NCBI RefSeq assembly: GCF_004681975.1
Contig: NZ_SMLK01000002.1
Coordinates: forward strand, 558,001-622,000
Origin: Ramlibacter humi
GTDB taxonomy: Bacteria; Pseudomonadota; Gammaproteobacteria; Burkholderiales; Burkholderiaceae_C
Length of the DNA stretch: 64,000 nucleotides
Direction of reading: 5' to 3'
Of the stretch, positions 25,825 through 37,540 are shown one piece after another (position 1 is the first letter of the stretch; the number at the start of each line of letters is the position of its first letter). The notes beneath the pieces are model-generated. The model was given only the letters and a program-made list of their open reading frames with translations. It did not search any database and was not told the DNA's origin. A program made the position numbers and the translations under genes.

Positions 25825-26580
25825 TCAGGCGCAGAGGGTCAGGTCGAACGAAGCGCTTTCGTTGCTGGAATGCAGGCGGTCGCTGCCGTCCTGGCGCATC
25901 AGGCGCACCGACACCATCAGCCGGTTGCCGCTGATCTCGGGCACCAGGCCCAGCGAAGGATCGATGCGCAGGCGCAGCAGCTGGAAGGTGCGGCCCTGCG
26001 GCAGCGTCTGCTGGAAGTGGCCGTCCACCGCCATCACCTTCTGCGGCGTGCCGGAGTCGCGCAGCAGCTTGACCAGGTGATGGATGGACTCGGCGAACGG
26101 GCCCAGCGGCCGCGCCCACCGCGCGAGGTCGGCCTGGCGCGTGGCGGCATCCAGTTGCTGCCACGCGTAGTAGCCGGGCAGGTCGAACTCGCAGGTGCCG
26201 CCGGGGATGCCGATGCGGCTGCGGATGCCCATCAGCCACTCGTTGTCGGTGAGCGACTGGCCGGCCTTGCCGGGCAGGTTGTTGAGCGCGGTGAAGCAGG
26301 CGTCCAGCTGGCCGATGACTTCGTCGAGCACGCCCTCGGCCACGCCGGGATTGCCGCGGTAGCCGTTGAGGATGGACTTCTGCTTCTCCAGGTCCTTCAT
26401 CACGTCGGACTTGAGGTCCGCCCGCGCGGCGACGTCCATCACTTCGAAGATGGTGGCCAACGCATAGTGGTGGTCGAGCGGATGCTCGCGGGGGACCAGT
26501 TCACCGAGCCGCCGGAACAGGTGCTCCAGGCGCAGGTAGGTGCGGATGCGTTCGTTGAACGGGTATTCGTAGAGGATCAC
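25825..26580 (-). CDS. zapD: cell division protein ZapD
   Basis: 251 residues, full family length ([22 protein letters not shown] at the start; [15 protein letters not shown] in the middle). ZapD binds FtsZ and bundles its filaments at the division site. The start is GTG at 26580; no ATG is in frame near it. The zapD gene between coaE and yacG is the normal Betaproteobacterial order. Confidence 0.93.
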   Translation of the reverse strand: MILYEYPFNERIRTYLRLEHLFRRLGELVPREHPLDHHYALATIFEVMDVAARADLKSDVMKDLEKQKSILNGYRGNPGVAEGVLDEVIGQLDACFTALNNLPGKAGQSLTDNEWLMGIRSRIGIPGGTCEFDLPGYYAWQQLDAATRQADLARWARPLGPFAESIHHLVKLLRDSGTPQKVMAVDGHFQQTLPQGRTFQLLRLRIDPSLGLVPEISGNRLMVSVRLMRQDGSDRLHSSNESASFDLTLCA

Positions 26581-26616
26581 GCCGGACGCTGGATCGTGGG
26601 CTGGGCGACCGCGCCA

Positions 26617-27213
26617 TCATAGCCCGAAGGTCCGCGCCGCCTCCCGCACTTCGCGGCTCAGCTGCTCGATCGTCAGGGTGTCGTTGAAGACGACGAGGTC
26701 GGCGGCCGCCAGGCGCAGCGGCCGTTGCGCCTGCGCGGCGATGATGGCTTCCACTTCGGCCGCCGTGAGGCCGCTGCGCGCCATCACGCGCGCCACCTGC
26801 GTCGCCGGCGTGCAGTCGACCACCATCACGCGGTCCACCTGCTGGCGCCAGCGGCCGGACTCGACCAGCAGCGGAATGTCGAAGACGATGCAACGCGCGC
26901 CCGCGTCGAGCGCGGCCTGCACCTGGCGCGCGCTTTCCTGCCCGACCAGCGGGTGGACGATGGCTTCCAGCTCGCGGCGCGCGGCGGGCTGAGCGTAGGC
27001 GTGCGCGCGCATGCGTTCGCGGTCGAGCGCGCCTTCCGGCGTGATGAACGCGGGGCCGAACTTCTGCGCGATGGCCGCGATGGCCGCGCCGCCGGCGGCC
27101 GTGGTGGCGCGCGAGATGGCATCGGCGTCGATGACCGCCGCGCCCCGCTGGGCGAGCATCGCCAGCACCGTGCTCTTGCCGCTGCCGATGCCGCCGGTGA
27201 GGCCGATGCGCAC
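26617..27213 (-). CDS. coaE: dephospho-CoA kinase
   Basis: 198 residues with P-loop GGIGSGKST, the CoA-binding IDADAISR and the lid region CTPATQVARVMARSGLTAAEVEAII. It phosphorylates dephospho-CoA, the last step of CoA synthesis. Start GTG at 27213, eight bases after the pilD stop. The pilD-coaE neighbourhood is the same as in Pseudomonas. Confidence 0.94.
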   Translation of the reverse strand: MRIGLTGGIGSGKSTVLAMLAQRGAAVIDADAISRATTAAGGAAIAAIAQKFGPAFITPEGALDRERMRAHAYAQPAARRELEAIVHPLVGQESARQVQAALDAGARCIVFDIPLLVESGRWRQQVDRVMVVDCTPATQVARVMARSGLTAAEVEAIIAAQAQRPLRLAAADLVVFNDTLTIEQLSREVREAARTFGL

Positions 27214-27221
27214 GGCGGTTC

Positions 27222-28175
27222 CTAGAACGGAAAGGCGAACGAGAAGGCTTCCTGGAACCGCAGCGGCCCCAGCAGGAAAGCGACCAGCCCGGCGCCCGCG
27301 AGGAAGGGGCCGAAGGCGATCGGGATGTTCCGGTCAGCCAGGCGGCCGACGATGAGCATCGTCGCTCCGAGCACGGCACCGACCACCGCGGACAGCAGGA
27401 TGACGGGCAGCAGGTAGGTGGCGCCGAGCCAGGCGCCCAAGGCGGCCAGCAACTTGAAGTCGCCATGGCCCATGCCGTGCTTGCCGGTGGCGAGGCGATA
27501 GCCGTGGTAGACCAGCCAGAGGCTCAGGTAGCCAAAGATGGCGCCCCAGACCGCCGACGTCAGCGGGACGCCCGTGACCTTCAGCGCTGCGCCTGCCAGC
27601 CCGCCCCAGAGAAGGAGGTAATTCAGGTCGTCGGGCAACAACTGCGTGTCCAGGTCGATGAGGAACTGGCAAACCAGTATCGCGCAGAAGAACGCCCAGA
27701 ACGCGGCTTGCAGGCTCAGGCCGAAGCGGTGGCCGCACAGCGCGAACAGGCCTGCGGTGACGAGTTCGACGATGGGGTAGCGCGGGCTGATGGCGGCCTT
27801 GCAGTTGGCGCAGCGGCCGCGCAGCGCGAGATAGCTCAGCACCGGGATGTTCTGGTACCAGCGGATGGCCGCGCCGCAGTGAGGGCAGCGCGATCGCGGC
27901 GTGGCGATGCCCAGCGGGGCGAGCGCCTCGACCTTCTTCAGTGCGGAAGCGCAAGACGCCTCGAGGTCCTTCGGCAGCTCAGCCTTGTCGCCGAAGACCC
28001 ATTGCCACAAGCCGCGGCCATAGGCCGGCGGCACCGGCTGCAGGTTGTCCAGCGACTCGGCCAGCCAGCCGCGGTGCAGCATGGCCGGCACTCGGTGGAT
28101 GACGACGTTGAGGAAGCTGCCGACCAGCAGCCCCAGCACGCCCGCGACCGCGGCGGCCAGCGCCTGCGGCAGCAT
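27222..28175 (-). CDS. pilD: prepilin leader peptidase / N-methyltransferase
   Basis: 317 residues, an inner-membrane aspartyl protease that cuts and methylates type IV prepilins and type II pseudopilins. Features in order: a first helix, a cytoplasmic zinc loop with CPHC and CANC, then the helices with the two catalytic Asp in LIDLDTQLLPD and GMGHGDFK (GxGD). The cytoplasmic loop before the zinc motif carries an insertion of about 45 residues (LQPVPPAYGRGLWQW to VEALAPLG), which is longer than in P. aeruginosa. It overlaps the pilC stop. Confidence 0.94.
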   Translation of the reverse strand: MLPQALAAAVAGVLGLLVGSFLNVVIHRVPAMLHRGWLAESLDNLQPVPPAYGRGLWQWVFGDKAELPKDLEASCASALKKVEALAPLGIATPRSRCPHCGAAIRWYQNIPVLSYLALRGRCANCKAAISPRYPIVELVTAGLFALCGHRFGLSLQAAFWAFFCAILVCQFLIDLDTQLLPDDLNYLLLWGGLAGAALKVTGVPLTSAVWGAIFGYLSLWLVYHGYRLATGKHGMGHGDFKLLAALGAWLGATYLLPVILLSAVVGAVLGATMLIVGRLADRNIPIAFGPFLAGAGLVAFLLGPLRFQEAFSFAFPF

Positions 28176-29392
28176 CAGACGACCGCGCCGAGCTTGAAGA
28201 TGGGCAGGTACATCGAGACCACGATGCCGCCGATCAGGCCGCCCAGGAACACGATGATGATCGGCTCCATCAGGCTGGACAGGCCGGCCACCATGTCGTC
28301 GACTTCGGCTTCGTAGAAGTCGGCCGCCTTGCCCAGCATGTGGTCGATGGAACCCGACTCCTCGCCGATGGCGCACATCTGCAGCACCATGGTCGGGAAC
28401 ACGTTCGCGTTGGTCATGGCCGCCGTGAGGCTGGTGCCGGTGGAGACTTCCTGCTGGATCTTCTCGGTGGCGGCCGAGTACACGGAGTTGCCCGAGGCGC
28501 CGCCCACGGAGTCCAGCGCTTCCACCAGCGGCACGCCGGCCGCGAACATGGTGGCGAGCGTGCGGGTCCACCGCGCGATGACCGACTTGTAGACCAGGTC
28601 GCCGAACACGGGCAACTTGAGCATGACGCGGTCCATGGCCATCTGGACCTTCTCGTTGCGTTTCCACGCCTGCATGAAGAAGTAGATGCCGCCGCCGATG
28701 GTGCCGAAGATCAGGTACCAGTACTTCACGAAGTACTCGCTGACGCTCATGACGAACAGCGTAGGGGCGGGCAGGTCGGCGCCGAAGGACGTGAACACCT
28801 GCTTGAACGCGGGGATCACGAAGATCATGATCACCGTCACCACGATGAAGGCGACCACCACCACCGAGATGGGGTACATCAGGGCCGACTTGATCTTGGA
28901 CTTGATGCCCTCGGTCTTCTCCATGTAGACCGCCAGGCGGTCCAGCAGCGCTTCCAGGATACCGGCCGCTTCGCCGGCTTCCACCAGGTTGCAGTACAGG
29001 TTGTCGAAGTACAGCGGGAATTTGCGGAAGGCCGCCGACAGCGAGGTGCCGGTTTCGACGTCCATGCGGATGTCGTTGAGCAGCTTGGTGACGCTGGGGT
29101 TGGAGTTGCCGCGGCCGACGATGTCGAATGCCTGCAGCAGCGGCACGCCGGCCTTCATCATCGTCGCCAGCTGGCGCGTGAAGATGGCGATGTCCTTGGG
29201 CTTGATCTTGGCGCCCGCGCGCATGCGGCGCTTGCGGACCTTGACCGGGGTGACGCCTTGGCGGCGCAGCGCGGCCAGCACCTGGTGCTCGCCGCCCGCG
29301 CGGGTCTCGCCGCGCACCGGCTTGCCGTTGCGGTCGCGCCCTTCCCACTCGAAGACGTACTCGGTGACCTTGTTTGCTGTTGCCGTGGCCAT
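28175..29392 (-). CDS. pilC: type IV pilus inner-membrane platform protein PilC
   Basis: 405 residues with two T2SSF domains (about 70-195 and 275-400) and three membrane helices, near 170-195, 220-245 and 375-398. Characteristic stretches are FTRQLATMMKAGVPLLQAFD and ARWTRTLATMFAAGVPLVEALD. PilC couples the assembly ATPase PilB to pilus growth at the inner membrane. It lies 34 bases after pilB and overlaps pilD at its stop. Confidence 0.95.
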   Translation of the reverse strand: MATATANKVTEYVFEWEGRDRNGKPVRGETRAGGEHQVLAALRRQGVTPVKVRKRRMRAGAKIKPKDIAIFTRQLATMMKAGVPLLQAFDIVGRGNSNPSVTKLLNDIRMDVETGTSLSAAFRKFPLYFDNLYCNLVEAGEAAGILEALLDRLAVYMEKTEGIKSKIKSALMYPISVVVVAFIVVTVIMIFVIPAFKQVFTSFGADLPAPTLFVMSVSEYFVKYWYLIFGTIGGGIYFFMQAWKRNEKVQMAMDRVMLKLPVFGDLVYKSVIARWTRTLATMFAAGVPLVEALDSVGGASGNSVYSAATEKIQQEVSTGTSLTAAMTNANVFPTMVLQMCAIGEESGSIDHMLGKAADFYEAEVDDMVAGLSSLMEPIIIVFLGGLIGGIVVSMYLPIFKLGAVV

Positions 29393-29426
29393 GAAGGGCT
29401 ACTCCTCTTGTCCTGCGACCTGTCTT

Positions 29427-31166
29427 TTATTCGTTCGTGCAGCCGAGCACCTCTTCCAGCGAGGTGACGCCCAGCTTGACCTTGTGCAGGCCGGATTTGC
29501 GCAGGCTCTTCACGCCTTCGCTCTCGGCCTGGGCGGCGATTTCCATCGAGCTGCCGTCGCGCAGGATGATGCGCTGGATCTCATCGCTGACCGGCATCAC
29601 CTGGTAGATGCCGACGCGGCCTTTGTAACCGTTGTTGCACATGTTGCAGCCCACCGGCCGGTAAGGCGTCCAGCTGCCGTCGACTTCCTCTTCCTTGAAG
29701 CCCGCTTCCAGCAGCGTTTCGTGCGGGATGTCCGCCGGCTGCTTGCAGGCCGCGCACAGCCGGCGCGCCAGGCGCTGCGCGGTGATCAGGATCACGCTGG
29801 AGGCGATGTTGAACGGCGCGATACCCATGTTGCGCATGCGCGTGAGCGTGGTCGGCGCGTCGTTCGTGTGCAGGGTGGACAGCACCATGTGGCCGGTCTG
29901 CGCGGCCTTGATGGCGATGTCGGCCGTTTCCAGGTCGCGGATTTCGCCGACCATGATGACGTCAGGATCCTGGCGCAGGAACGACTTGAGCGCGGCCGCG
30001 AAGGTGAGGCCCGCCTTGTCGTTGACGTTCACCTGGTTCACGCCCGGCAGGTTGATTTCCGACGGATCCTCGGCGGTGGAGATGTTCACGCCAGGCTTGT
30101 TCAGGATGTTCAGGCAGGTGTACAGCGACACCGTCTTGCCCGAGCCCGTGGGGCCGGTGACAAGCACCATGCCGTAGGGGCGACCCACCGCGTTGAGCAG
30201 CCGCTCCTTCTCTTCCGCTTCGTAGCCCAGCGCGTCGATGCCGAGTTTGGCGCTGCTGGGGTCCAGGATACGGATCACGATCTTCTCGCCGAACAGCGTG
30301 GGCAGCGTGCTGACGCGGAAGTCGATCACGCGGTCGGGGCCCACCTTCAGCTTCATGCGGCCGTCCTGCGGCACGCGCTTCTCGGAGATGTCCATCCGCG
30401 AGATGACCTTGATGCGCGAGGCCAGCTTGTCCTTGATGGCCACCGGCGGCGAGGCGATCTCGCGCAGTTCGCCGTCGATGCGGAAGCGCACGCGGTAGGT
30501 GTGCTCGTACGGCTCGAAGTGCAGGTCGGAAGCGCGCTGGCTGAAGGCGTCCAGCAGCATCTTGTGCAGGAACTTGACGACCGGCGCGTCGTCGACGTCG
30601 GAGGTCGCGCCGGCGCCCTGGTCCTCGTCGATGACCGAGTCGTCCATCGTCGACTCGTCGAACTCGAAGTCGTCGCCGATGATGCTGTCCATCGCCTGGT
30701 TGGCGCTGGCGGAGCTGGCCTCCACCATCTTGGACAGCTTGTCCCATTCGGCGATGACCCAGTCCACGCCCATCTGCGTGGCGAACTTGACCTTGTCGGC
30801 GGCGGTCTGGTCGGACGGGTCGGCGGTGGCGACGATCAGGCGGTTGTTCCGCTTGGACAGCACCAGCACCCGGTAGGCCGAGCACAGTTTGGGATCGAGC
30901 AGGCCCTTGGGCAGGCGCTGGATGTCCACCGCCTCCAGGTCCAGCAGCGGCGCGCCGAACGCGGTGGACATGGTGTGCGCCAGGTCCGATGCGGAGACGG
31001 CGCCCGAGCCGGTCAGCTCGGCGATGAAGCTGTTCTTGTTGGCCTGGGCCTTCTTGTAGATCTCTTCTGCGGACTTCTGTCCCAGCTTGCCGGCGGACAC
31101 CAGCGCGCGGGCAAGGCCGGGCAGCGCCATCGACGGGGCATCGGAAACGGGATCTACGGCGGCCAT
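29427..31166 (-). CDS. pilB: type IV pilus assembly ATPase PilB
   Basis: 579 residues. The N-terminal GSPII_E_N-type domain (about 1-170) is followed by the secretion ATPase with Walker A GPTGSGKT, the Asp box, Walker B region and His box, and a zinc site (CAACKQPADIP and CNMCNNG). PilB drives pilus extension. First gene of pilBCD; the intergenic DNA before it (31167-31336) holds no gene. pilA is not adjacent. Confidence 0.95.
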   Translation of the reverse strand: MAAVDPVSDAPSMALPGLARALVSAGKLGQKSAEEIYKKAQANKNSFIAELTGSGAVSASDLAHTMSTAFGAPLLDLEAVDIQRLPKGLLDPKLCSAYRVLVLSKRNNRLIVATADPSDQTAADKVKFATQMGVDWVIAEWDKLSKMVEASSASANQAMDSIIGDDFEFDESTMDDSVIDEDQGAGATSDVDDAPVVKFLHKMLLDAFSQRASDLHFEPYEHTYRVRFRIDGELREIASPPVAIKDKLASRIKVISRMDISEKRVPQDGRMKLKVGPDRVIDFRVSTLPTLFGEKIVIRILDPSSAKLGIDALGYEAEEKERLLNAVGRPYGMVLVTGPTGSGKTVSLYTCLNILNKPGVNISTAEDPSEINLPGVNQVNVNDKAGLTFAAALKSFLRQDPDVIMVGEIRDLETADIAIKAAQTGHMVLSTLHTNDAPTTLTRMRNMGIAPFNIASSVILITAQRLARRLCAACKQPADIPHETLLEAGFKEEEVDGSWTPYRPVGCNMCNNGYKGRVGIYQVMPVSDEIQRIILRDGSSMEIAAQAESEGVKSLRKSGLHKVKLGVTSLEEVLGCTNE

Positions 31167-31336
31167 GGATGAAGCGAAAGTGTCTGGGACTCCCCTTGCG
31201 TGAAGGCAGGGAAGAGCCAGCTGATCATCGCCGAAAGCCCAACCGGTGTAAATCTGCGCTGTGGTATGACACGCGAAGGCCGGGCCTCGCGTCCGCGCAG
31301 GAAGTCACGGGCCTGGGGAAATCGGGCCCAGGAAGG

Positions 31337-31360
31337 AAAAAAGGCCCCGGAGAGGGGCCC
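31337..31360 (-). terminator. intrinsic terminator of the lipoprotein gene
   Basis: On the minus strand a GGGGCC/GGCCCC six-bp stem with a five-base loop (TCTCC) is followed by six U (31342-31337), 18 bases after the stop of the lipoprotein gene. It isolates that gene from pilB. Confidence 0.8.
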
Positions 31361-31377
31361 TTTTCATCGCGTCATCC

Positions 31378-33111
31378 TCAGGGCCGGGTGACGGTATAGG
31401 ACATGAACTGTGCGTTGGCGCGCATGTCCAGGGCGACGGAGATGCCGACGCCCGGAAGCTGCCGGATGATCACGGCGCTATAGGAAATCGCGGTGCCCGT
31501 GCTGGTGTCCGTGCCCTGGGGGCGCGACCGCAGGCCGGGGATCGGGCTGTTCAGCGTCAGCGTGTCGACCCGGCCGTTGTCGGTGCCGGCGCTGGTCAGC
31601 TTGCGGGTGATCGCGGCATCGGTGCTGGCGGTCACCGTGGTCGAGTTGCGGGCCGGGACGGCCACGCTCAGAACCGGGCTGCCGCTGACCAGCACGGCGT
31701 TGCCGCTGCTGTCGATCTGCACGTTCTGGACGACGTCCCAGAACTTCGACACGGTGCCGACCGGCGAGGGCTTGGCCACCTGCGGGCGCGTGAGCACGAA
31801 GTTGGTCTTCAACACTTCGGCGTCGAAGCTGCCTACCGGGTTGTTGGTGCCGAACAGCGTCAGGTCGCCGCTGGGTGCCCGGAAGCCGTAGACCTGGCCG
31901 CCGACCTGGCCGTACTGCAGCCGGAAGCTGCCGTCGGCCTGGGCCGTGAACGCCGTGGATTCGTGCGTGTCGATGATGCAGCTGCCGAAGCTGGCGCCCA
32001 TCACGTCGTAGTCGCAGACGCCGGTGCCGCCGTCCGCGGCGATGGTCATCTCGCCGACCCAGTGCCGCGCCCGGTTGGAGAAGGAGGCTTCCTCGATGCC
32101 GCTCTCCAGGTAGTCCCACTTGCCCTGCAGCGAGGCGAGCGTGTGCGCCTGCACCGGGAAGATGAAGCCCGCGCGCTCCGCATCTCGCGTGACGCCCGCG
32201 CCGGACGGGCTGATCATCACCGTGGTCGGGAACGAGCCCGCCACGTCGAATTCGCAAGCCTGGGAGCCGGCGGTGATGGCATGGTCGCCGTCGGGCGCAT
32301 GCAGTACGCCGGCACCAAAGTCGATGTTGACCACGTCGGTCGCGCCCACGTAGTCGACGATCCGGTACTTGCCGCTGAGCGCCTGGGGGCAGCCGGCCAG
32401 CGTGCCCTTCGACACGTTGGCCACCACCTCGTTCAACGTCACCGGCGCGCTGCCGCCGCCCGCCGTGCTGGCGATCTGGCTCGTCACCTGGGGCAGGGCG
32501 GCGGTGTTGACCACGGCACCCAGCCGATCCAGCAGCTTGTCGTAGGTGTTGCCGCCGCTGGGATTGGCGGCGGTTGCCGGCACCAGGGCGGTCTTGAACG
32601 GGTCGATGGTGGTCAGGTCCACGCCCGCGGCCGTGCTCAGCGCGGCCAGGACGTCCGTGGTGGCCTGCGTGAGCGAAGCACCCGTCACGGCCCCGCCCGA
32701 ACCGAAGTTGTTGAACAGGTCGGACGGCAGCGTGCCGGCGGCGCGGGCCAGGATCAATTCGGTCAGCGGCGTGACGTTGGCCGTGGCGGACGTGCCGCTG
32801 CCCTGGGCCAGGGAGTGCAGCGTGACTTCCGTGCCGTTGACCGTGCCGGTCACTTTCACGATGCAGGGCAGGGCGCCGTTCGCCACCGTGACGGTGTAGC
32901 CGCCGGAATCATTCGTGGTGGCCGTGCCCGTGCCGGATGCGCACTTCACGTCCACCGCGCCGCCCGCCATTGCCAGGCCCGTGGCCGCGACGCCGGAGAG
33001 CTGCAGGCTGGATCCGGCGGCGCTGCTGCTCCCGTCACCGCCACCGCAGGCGGCCACCAGCGCCGCAACCGAGACGGTCGCGGCCGTCAAACCCGGAACT
33101 TTCAACTTCAT
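31378..33111 (-). CDS. large lipoprotein of unknown function
   Basis: 577 residues. A signal peptide ends in the lipobox LVAAC (Cys22) and is followed by a Gly/Ser linker (GGGDGSSSAAGSS), so the protein is probably lipid-anchored. Residues about 35-105 look like an Ig-like or carboxypeptidase-regulatory repeat (ALPCIVKVTGTVNGTEVTLHS); the rest is beta-rich with paired Cys (CDYDVMGASFGSCIID). I do not recognise a catalytic motif. It has its own terminator and an unusual structured leader (33114-33195) in which the ribosome binding site GAGGA is paired. It sits between the pil operon and tRNA-Pro. Confidence 0.8.
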   Translation of the reverse strand: MKLKVPGLTAATVSVAALVAACGGGDGSSSAAGSSLQLSGVAATGLAMAGGAVDVKCASGTGTATTNDSGGYTVTVANGALPCIVKVTGTVNGTEVTLHSLAQGSGTSATANVTPLTELILARAAGTLPSDLFNNFGSGGAVTGASLTQATTDVLAALSTAAGVDLTTIDPFKTALVPATAANPSGGNTYDKLLDRLGAVVNTAALPQVTSQIASTAGGGSAPVTLNEVVANVSKGTLAGCPQALSGKYRIVDYVGATDVVNIDFGAGVLHAPDGDHAITAGSQACEFDVAGSFPTTVMISPSGAGVTRDAERAGFIFPVQAHTLASLQGKWDYLESGIEEASFSNRARHWVGEMTIAADGGTGVCDYDVMGASFGSCIIDTHESTAFTAQADGSFRLQYGQVGGQVYGFRAPSGDLTLFGTNNPVGSFDAEVLKTNFVLTRPQVAKPSPVGTVSKFWDVVQNVQIDSSGNAVLVSGSPVLSVAVPARNSTTVTASTDAAITRKLTSAGTDNGRVDTLTLNSPIPGLRSRPQGTDTSTGTAISYSAVIIRQLPGVGISVALDMRANAQFMSYTVTRP

Positions 33112-33113
33112 CT

Positions 33114-33195
33114 TGATCCTCGCATTGGTCTTGCACCTGCCGCGCGCGGCAGGTTTGGTTCGGCGGCACGCACGTGCGCCGGGGCGCGAGGATCA
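33114..33195 (-). promoter_or_regulatory. structured 5' leader that can hide the ribosome binding site of the lipoprotein gene
   Basis: On the minus strand TGATCCTCGC (33195-33186) is perfectly complementary to GCGAGGATCA (33123-33114). The second arm contains the Shine-Dalgarno sequence GAGGA, five bases before the ATG at 33111. Between the arms is a 20-bp perfect palindrome (33135-33154) and a smaller hairpin near 33160-33180, so a three-way junction is possible. Such folding would block translation unless melted or bound. A promoter is not identified, so the transcript may start elsewhere. Confidence 0.6.
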
Positions 33196-33368
33196 TGAAA
33201 AGCGCGCGTTTGATCCATCACCCGTTTGGGGGTGGGAGCGGCAGGAGGCGCAACGAAGTTGGCGCGCGACAGCCGTCAGCTCTTGTGTGATGGGGCACGG
33301 GCGTGTGCCGAGATGGATCCCGTTGAACGGATCCGGTGCCTGAACACTTTGGTCCGCAAGGAAGTTCC

Positions 33369-33445
33369 TGGTCGGGGTGAGAGGATTCGAACCTCCGGCC
33401 TCTACGTCCCGAACGTAGCGCTCTACCAGGCTAAGCTACACCCCG
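33369..33445 (-). tRNA. tRNA-Pro (anticodon CGG)
   Basis: A 77-nt gene with all four stems: acceptor CGGGGTG pairing with CACCCCG, D arm with AGCTTAGCCTGGTAGAGC, anticodon stem CTACG/CGTAG around the loop TTCGGGA (anticodon CGG, reads CCG), and T arm GGTTCGAATCC. The discriminator A and the CCA end (33369-33371 on the complementary strand) are encoded. CCG is a common proline codon in this GC-rich sequence. Confidence 0.95.
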
Positions 33446-33501
33446 ATGGCCGCTCGACGACGACAAGTCTGGCGGGCATCCACGCCGGTCCGCGGGGGAC
33501 T

Positions 33502-34482
33502 TCAGTGGCGCCGCTCGAGCAGCTGAGCCGCCAATTGTACCAAACCCTCGGACCATTCATTGCTCGGCAGCAGCTTCGCGCATTCGATCGCGCGCCGAGC
33601 CTCGGCTGCCGCGGCCGTGCGGGTGACTTCCAGCGCGCCGGTCTGTCGCACGATGGCCACCACTTCGTCGAGTTCGTCGACCGCGCCGTTCTCGATCGCA
33701 TGCCGCACCAGCGCGCGCTGCGCCTCGGTGCCGCGCTGCATGGCGGCAATGAGAGGCAGCGTGGCCTTGCCTTCGCGCAGGTCGTCGCCGATGTTCTTGC
33801 CCATCTCGTGCGCGTCGCCGTCGTAGTCCAGCACGTCGTCGATCACCTGGAACGCGGTGCCCAGGGCCTGCCCGTAGCCGGCGCAGGCTTCCTCGATCTC
33901 GCGCGGTGCCTTGGCCAGCACCGCGCCCAGGCGCGCGCTGGCTTCGAACAGCTTGGCGGTCTTGGAGCGGATGACGCGCAGGTAGCCCGCTTCGTCCAGC
34001 GACGCGTCGTGCATGTTCATCAGCTGCAGCACCTCGCCCTCGGCGATGACGTTGGTGGCGTCGGCCAGGATCTCCATCACGCGCATGTCGTTGGCGCCCA
34101 GCATCATCTGGAAAGCGCGCGAGTAGAGGAAGTCGCCCACCAGCACGCTGGCGGGATTGCCGAAGCTTTCGTTGGCGGTGGCGCGGCCGCGGCGCAGCGT
34201 GGACTCGTCGACCACGTCGTCGTGCAGCAGTGTCGCGGTGTGGATGAATTCCACCACCGCCGCCAGCACGTGGCGTTGCTCGCCGCGGCAGCCCAGCGCG
34301 CCGCTCACCAGCAGGAGCAGGGCGGGCCGCAGGCGCTTGCCGCCGGCGGAGATGATGTAGCGGGAGACTTCGCCGACCAGCGGTACGCCGGAATCGAGGC
34401 GGCGCGCGATCACCACGTCGACCTCGCGCATGTCTTCGGCGATCAGGGAGAGCACCGAAGTGCTGGCAGGCGAGGCGGTCAA
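33502..34482 (-). CDS. ispB: octaprenyl/polyprenyl diphosphate synthase
   Basis: 326 residues of the trans-prenyltransferase family with both Asp-rich motifs (DDVVDES at the first, DDVLDYDGD at the second), GGKRLRPALL and RGEKR-like RRGRATANES. It makes the long prenyl chain of ubiquinone. The start is TTG at 34482; the next possibility is an ATG at residue 18 (MREVDVV), which would remove the N-terminal stretch. ispB divergent from rplU-rpmA is the E. coli arrangement. A TATAAT box lies about 25 bases upstream. Confidence 0.92.
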   Translation of the reverse strand: MTASPASTSVLSLIAEDMREVDVVIARRLDSGVPLVGEVSRYIISAGGKRLRPALLLLVSGALGCRGEQRHVLAAVVEFIHTATLLHDDVVDESTLRRGRATANESFGNPASVLVGDFLYSRAFQMMLGANDMRVMEILADATNVIAEGEVLQLMNMHDASLDEAGYLRVIRSKTAKLFEASARLGAVLAKAPREIEEACAGYGQALGTAFQVIDDVLDYDGDAHEMGKNIGDDLREGKATLPLIAAMQRGTEAQRALVRHAIENGAVDELDEVVAIVRQTGALEVTRTAAAAEARRAIECAKLLPSNEWSEGLVQLAAQLLERRH

Positions 34483-34553
34483 AGGCGGTACGGCAGTTGG
34501 GCTTGAAATTATAGGAAGCGTGTCAGGGCCTCAGGGGCGCCCGGCCGGCCTGG

Positions 34554-34583
34554 TTGGTTAGTGCCCGCAAACTATGCTATAGT
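34554..34583 (+). promoter_or_regulatory. probable sigma-70 promoter of rplU-rpmA
   Basis: TTGGTT (34554-34559) and TATAGT (34578-34583) are 18 bases apart, about 55 bases before the rplU ATG. A second TATGCT lies inside the same stretch. No confirmed start point is available. Confidence 0.6.
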
Positions 34584-34636
34584 CGCGGGCTCTCCGGGAA
34601 ATCCGTCCCGGGGTACTCCCACTCGAGAGGTCTCAC

Positions 34637-34948
34637 ATGTACGCGGTCATAAAAACCGGCGGCAAGCAGTATCGCGTTGCTTCCGGCGAAAAGATCAAGG
34701 TAGAACAGATTGCTGCGGACGTAGGCCAGGAAATCGTGCTGGATCAGGTGCTCGCCCTCGGTAGCGGCGACAACCTGAAGCTCGGCACCCCCCTGGTGTC
34801 CGGCGCCACCGTCAAGGCCACGGTCGTGGCCCATGGCAAGCACGACAAGGTGCGCATCTTCAAGCTGCGCCGCCGCAAGCACTACGCCAAGCACCAAGGG
34901 CATCGCCAGCAATACACCGAGCTGCAGATCGGTGCCATCGCCGGCTAA
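34637..34948 (+). CDS. rplU: 50S ribosomal protein L21
   Basis: 103 residues, starting [18 protein letters not shown] and ending in the basic [15 protein letters not shown] stretch, as in bacterial L21. A ribosomal large-subunit protein that contacts 23S rRNA. Followed 12 bases later by rpmA. Confidence 0.98.
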   Translation: MYAVIKTGGKQYRVASGEKIKVEQIAADVGQEIVLDQVLALGSGDNLKLGTPLVSGATVKATVVAHGKHDKVRIFKLRRRKHYAKHQGHRQQYTELQIGAIAG

Positions 34949-34960
34949 GGAGCAGTTGAA

Positions 34961-37522
<2,562 letters not shown>

Positions 37523-37540
37523 GGCGTGCGGGGGGCCGCC

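Noticed and set aside
33369-33445. tRNA-Pro as an integration site for a mobile island
   Set aside because: No integrase and no second copy of the tRNA 3' end was seen within the window.
34507-34512. TATAAT upstream of ispB as a firm promoter
   Set aside because: No acceptable -35 box at 16-18 bases could be recognised, so I mention it but do not list it as a feature.
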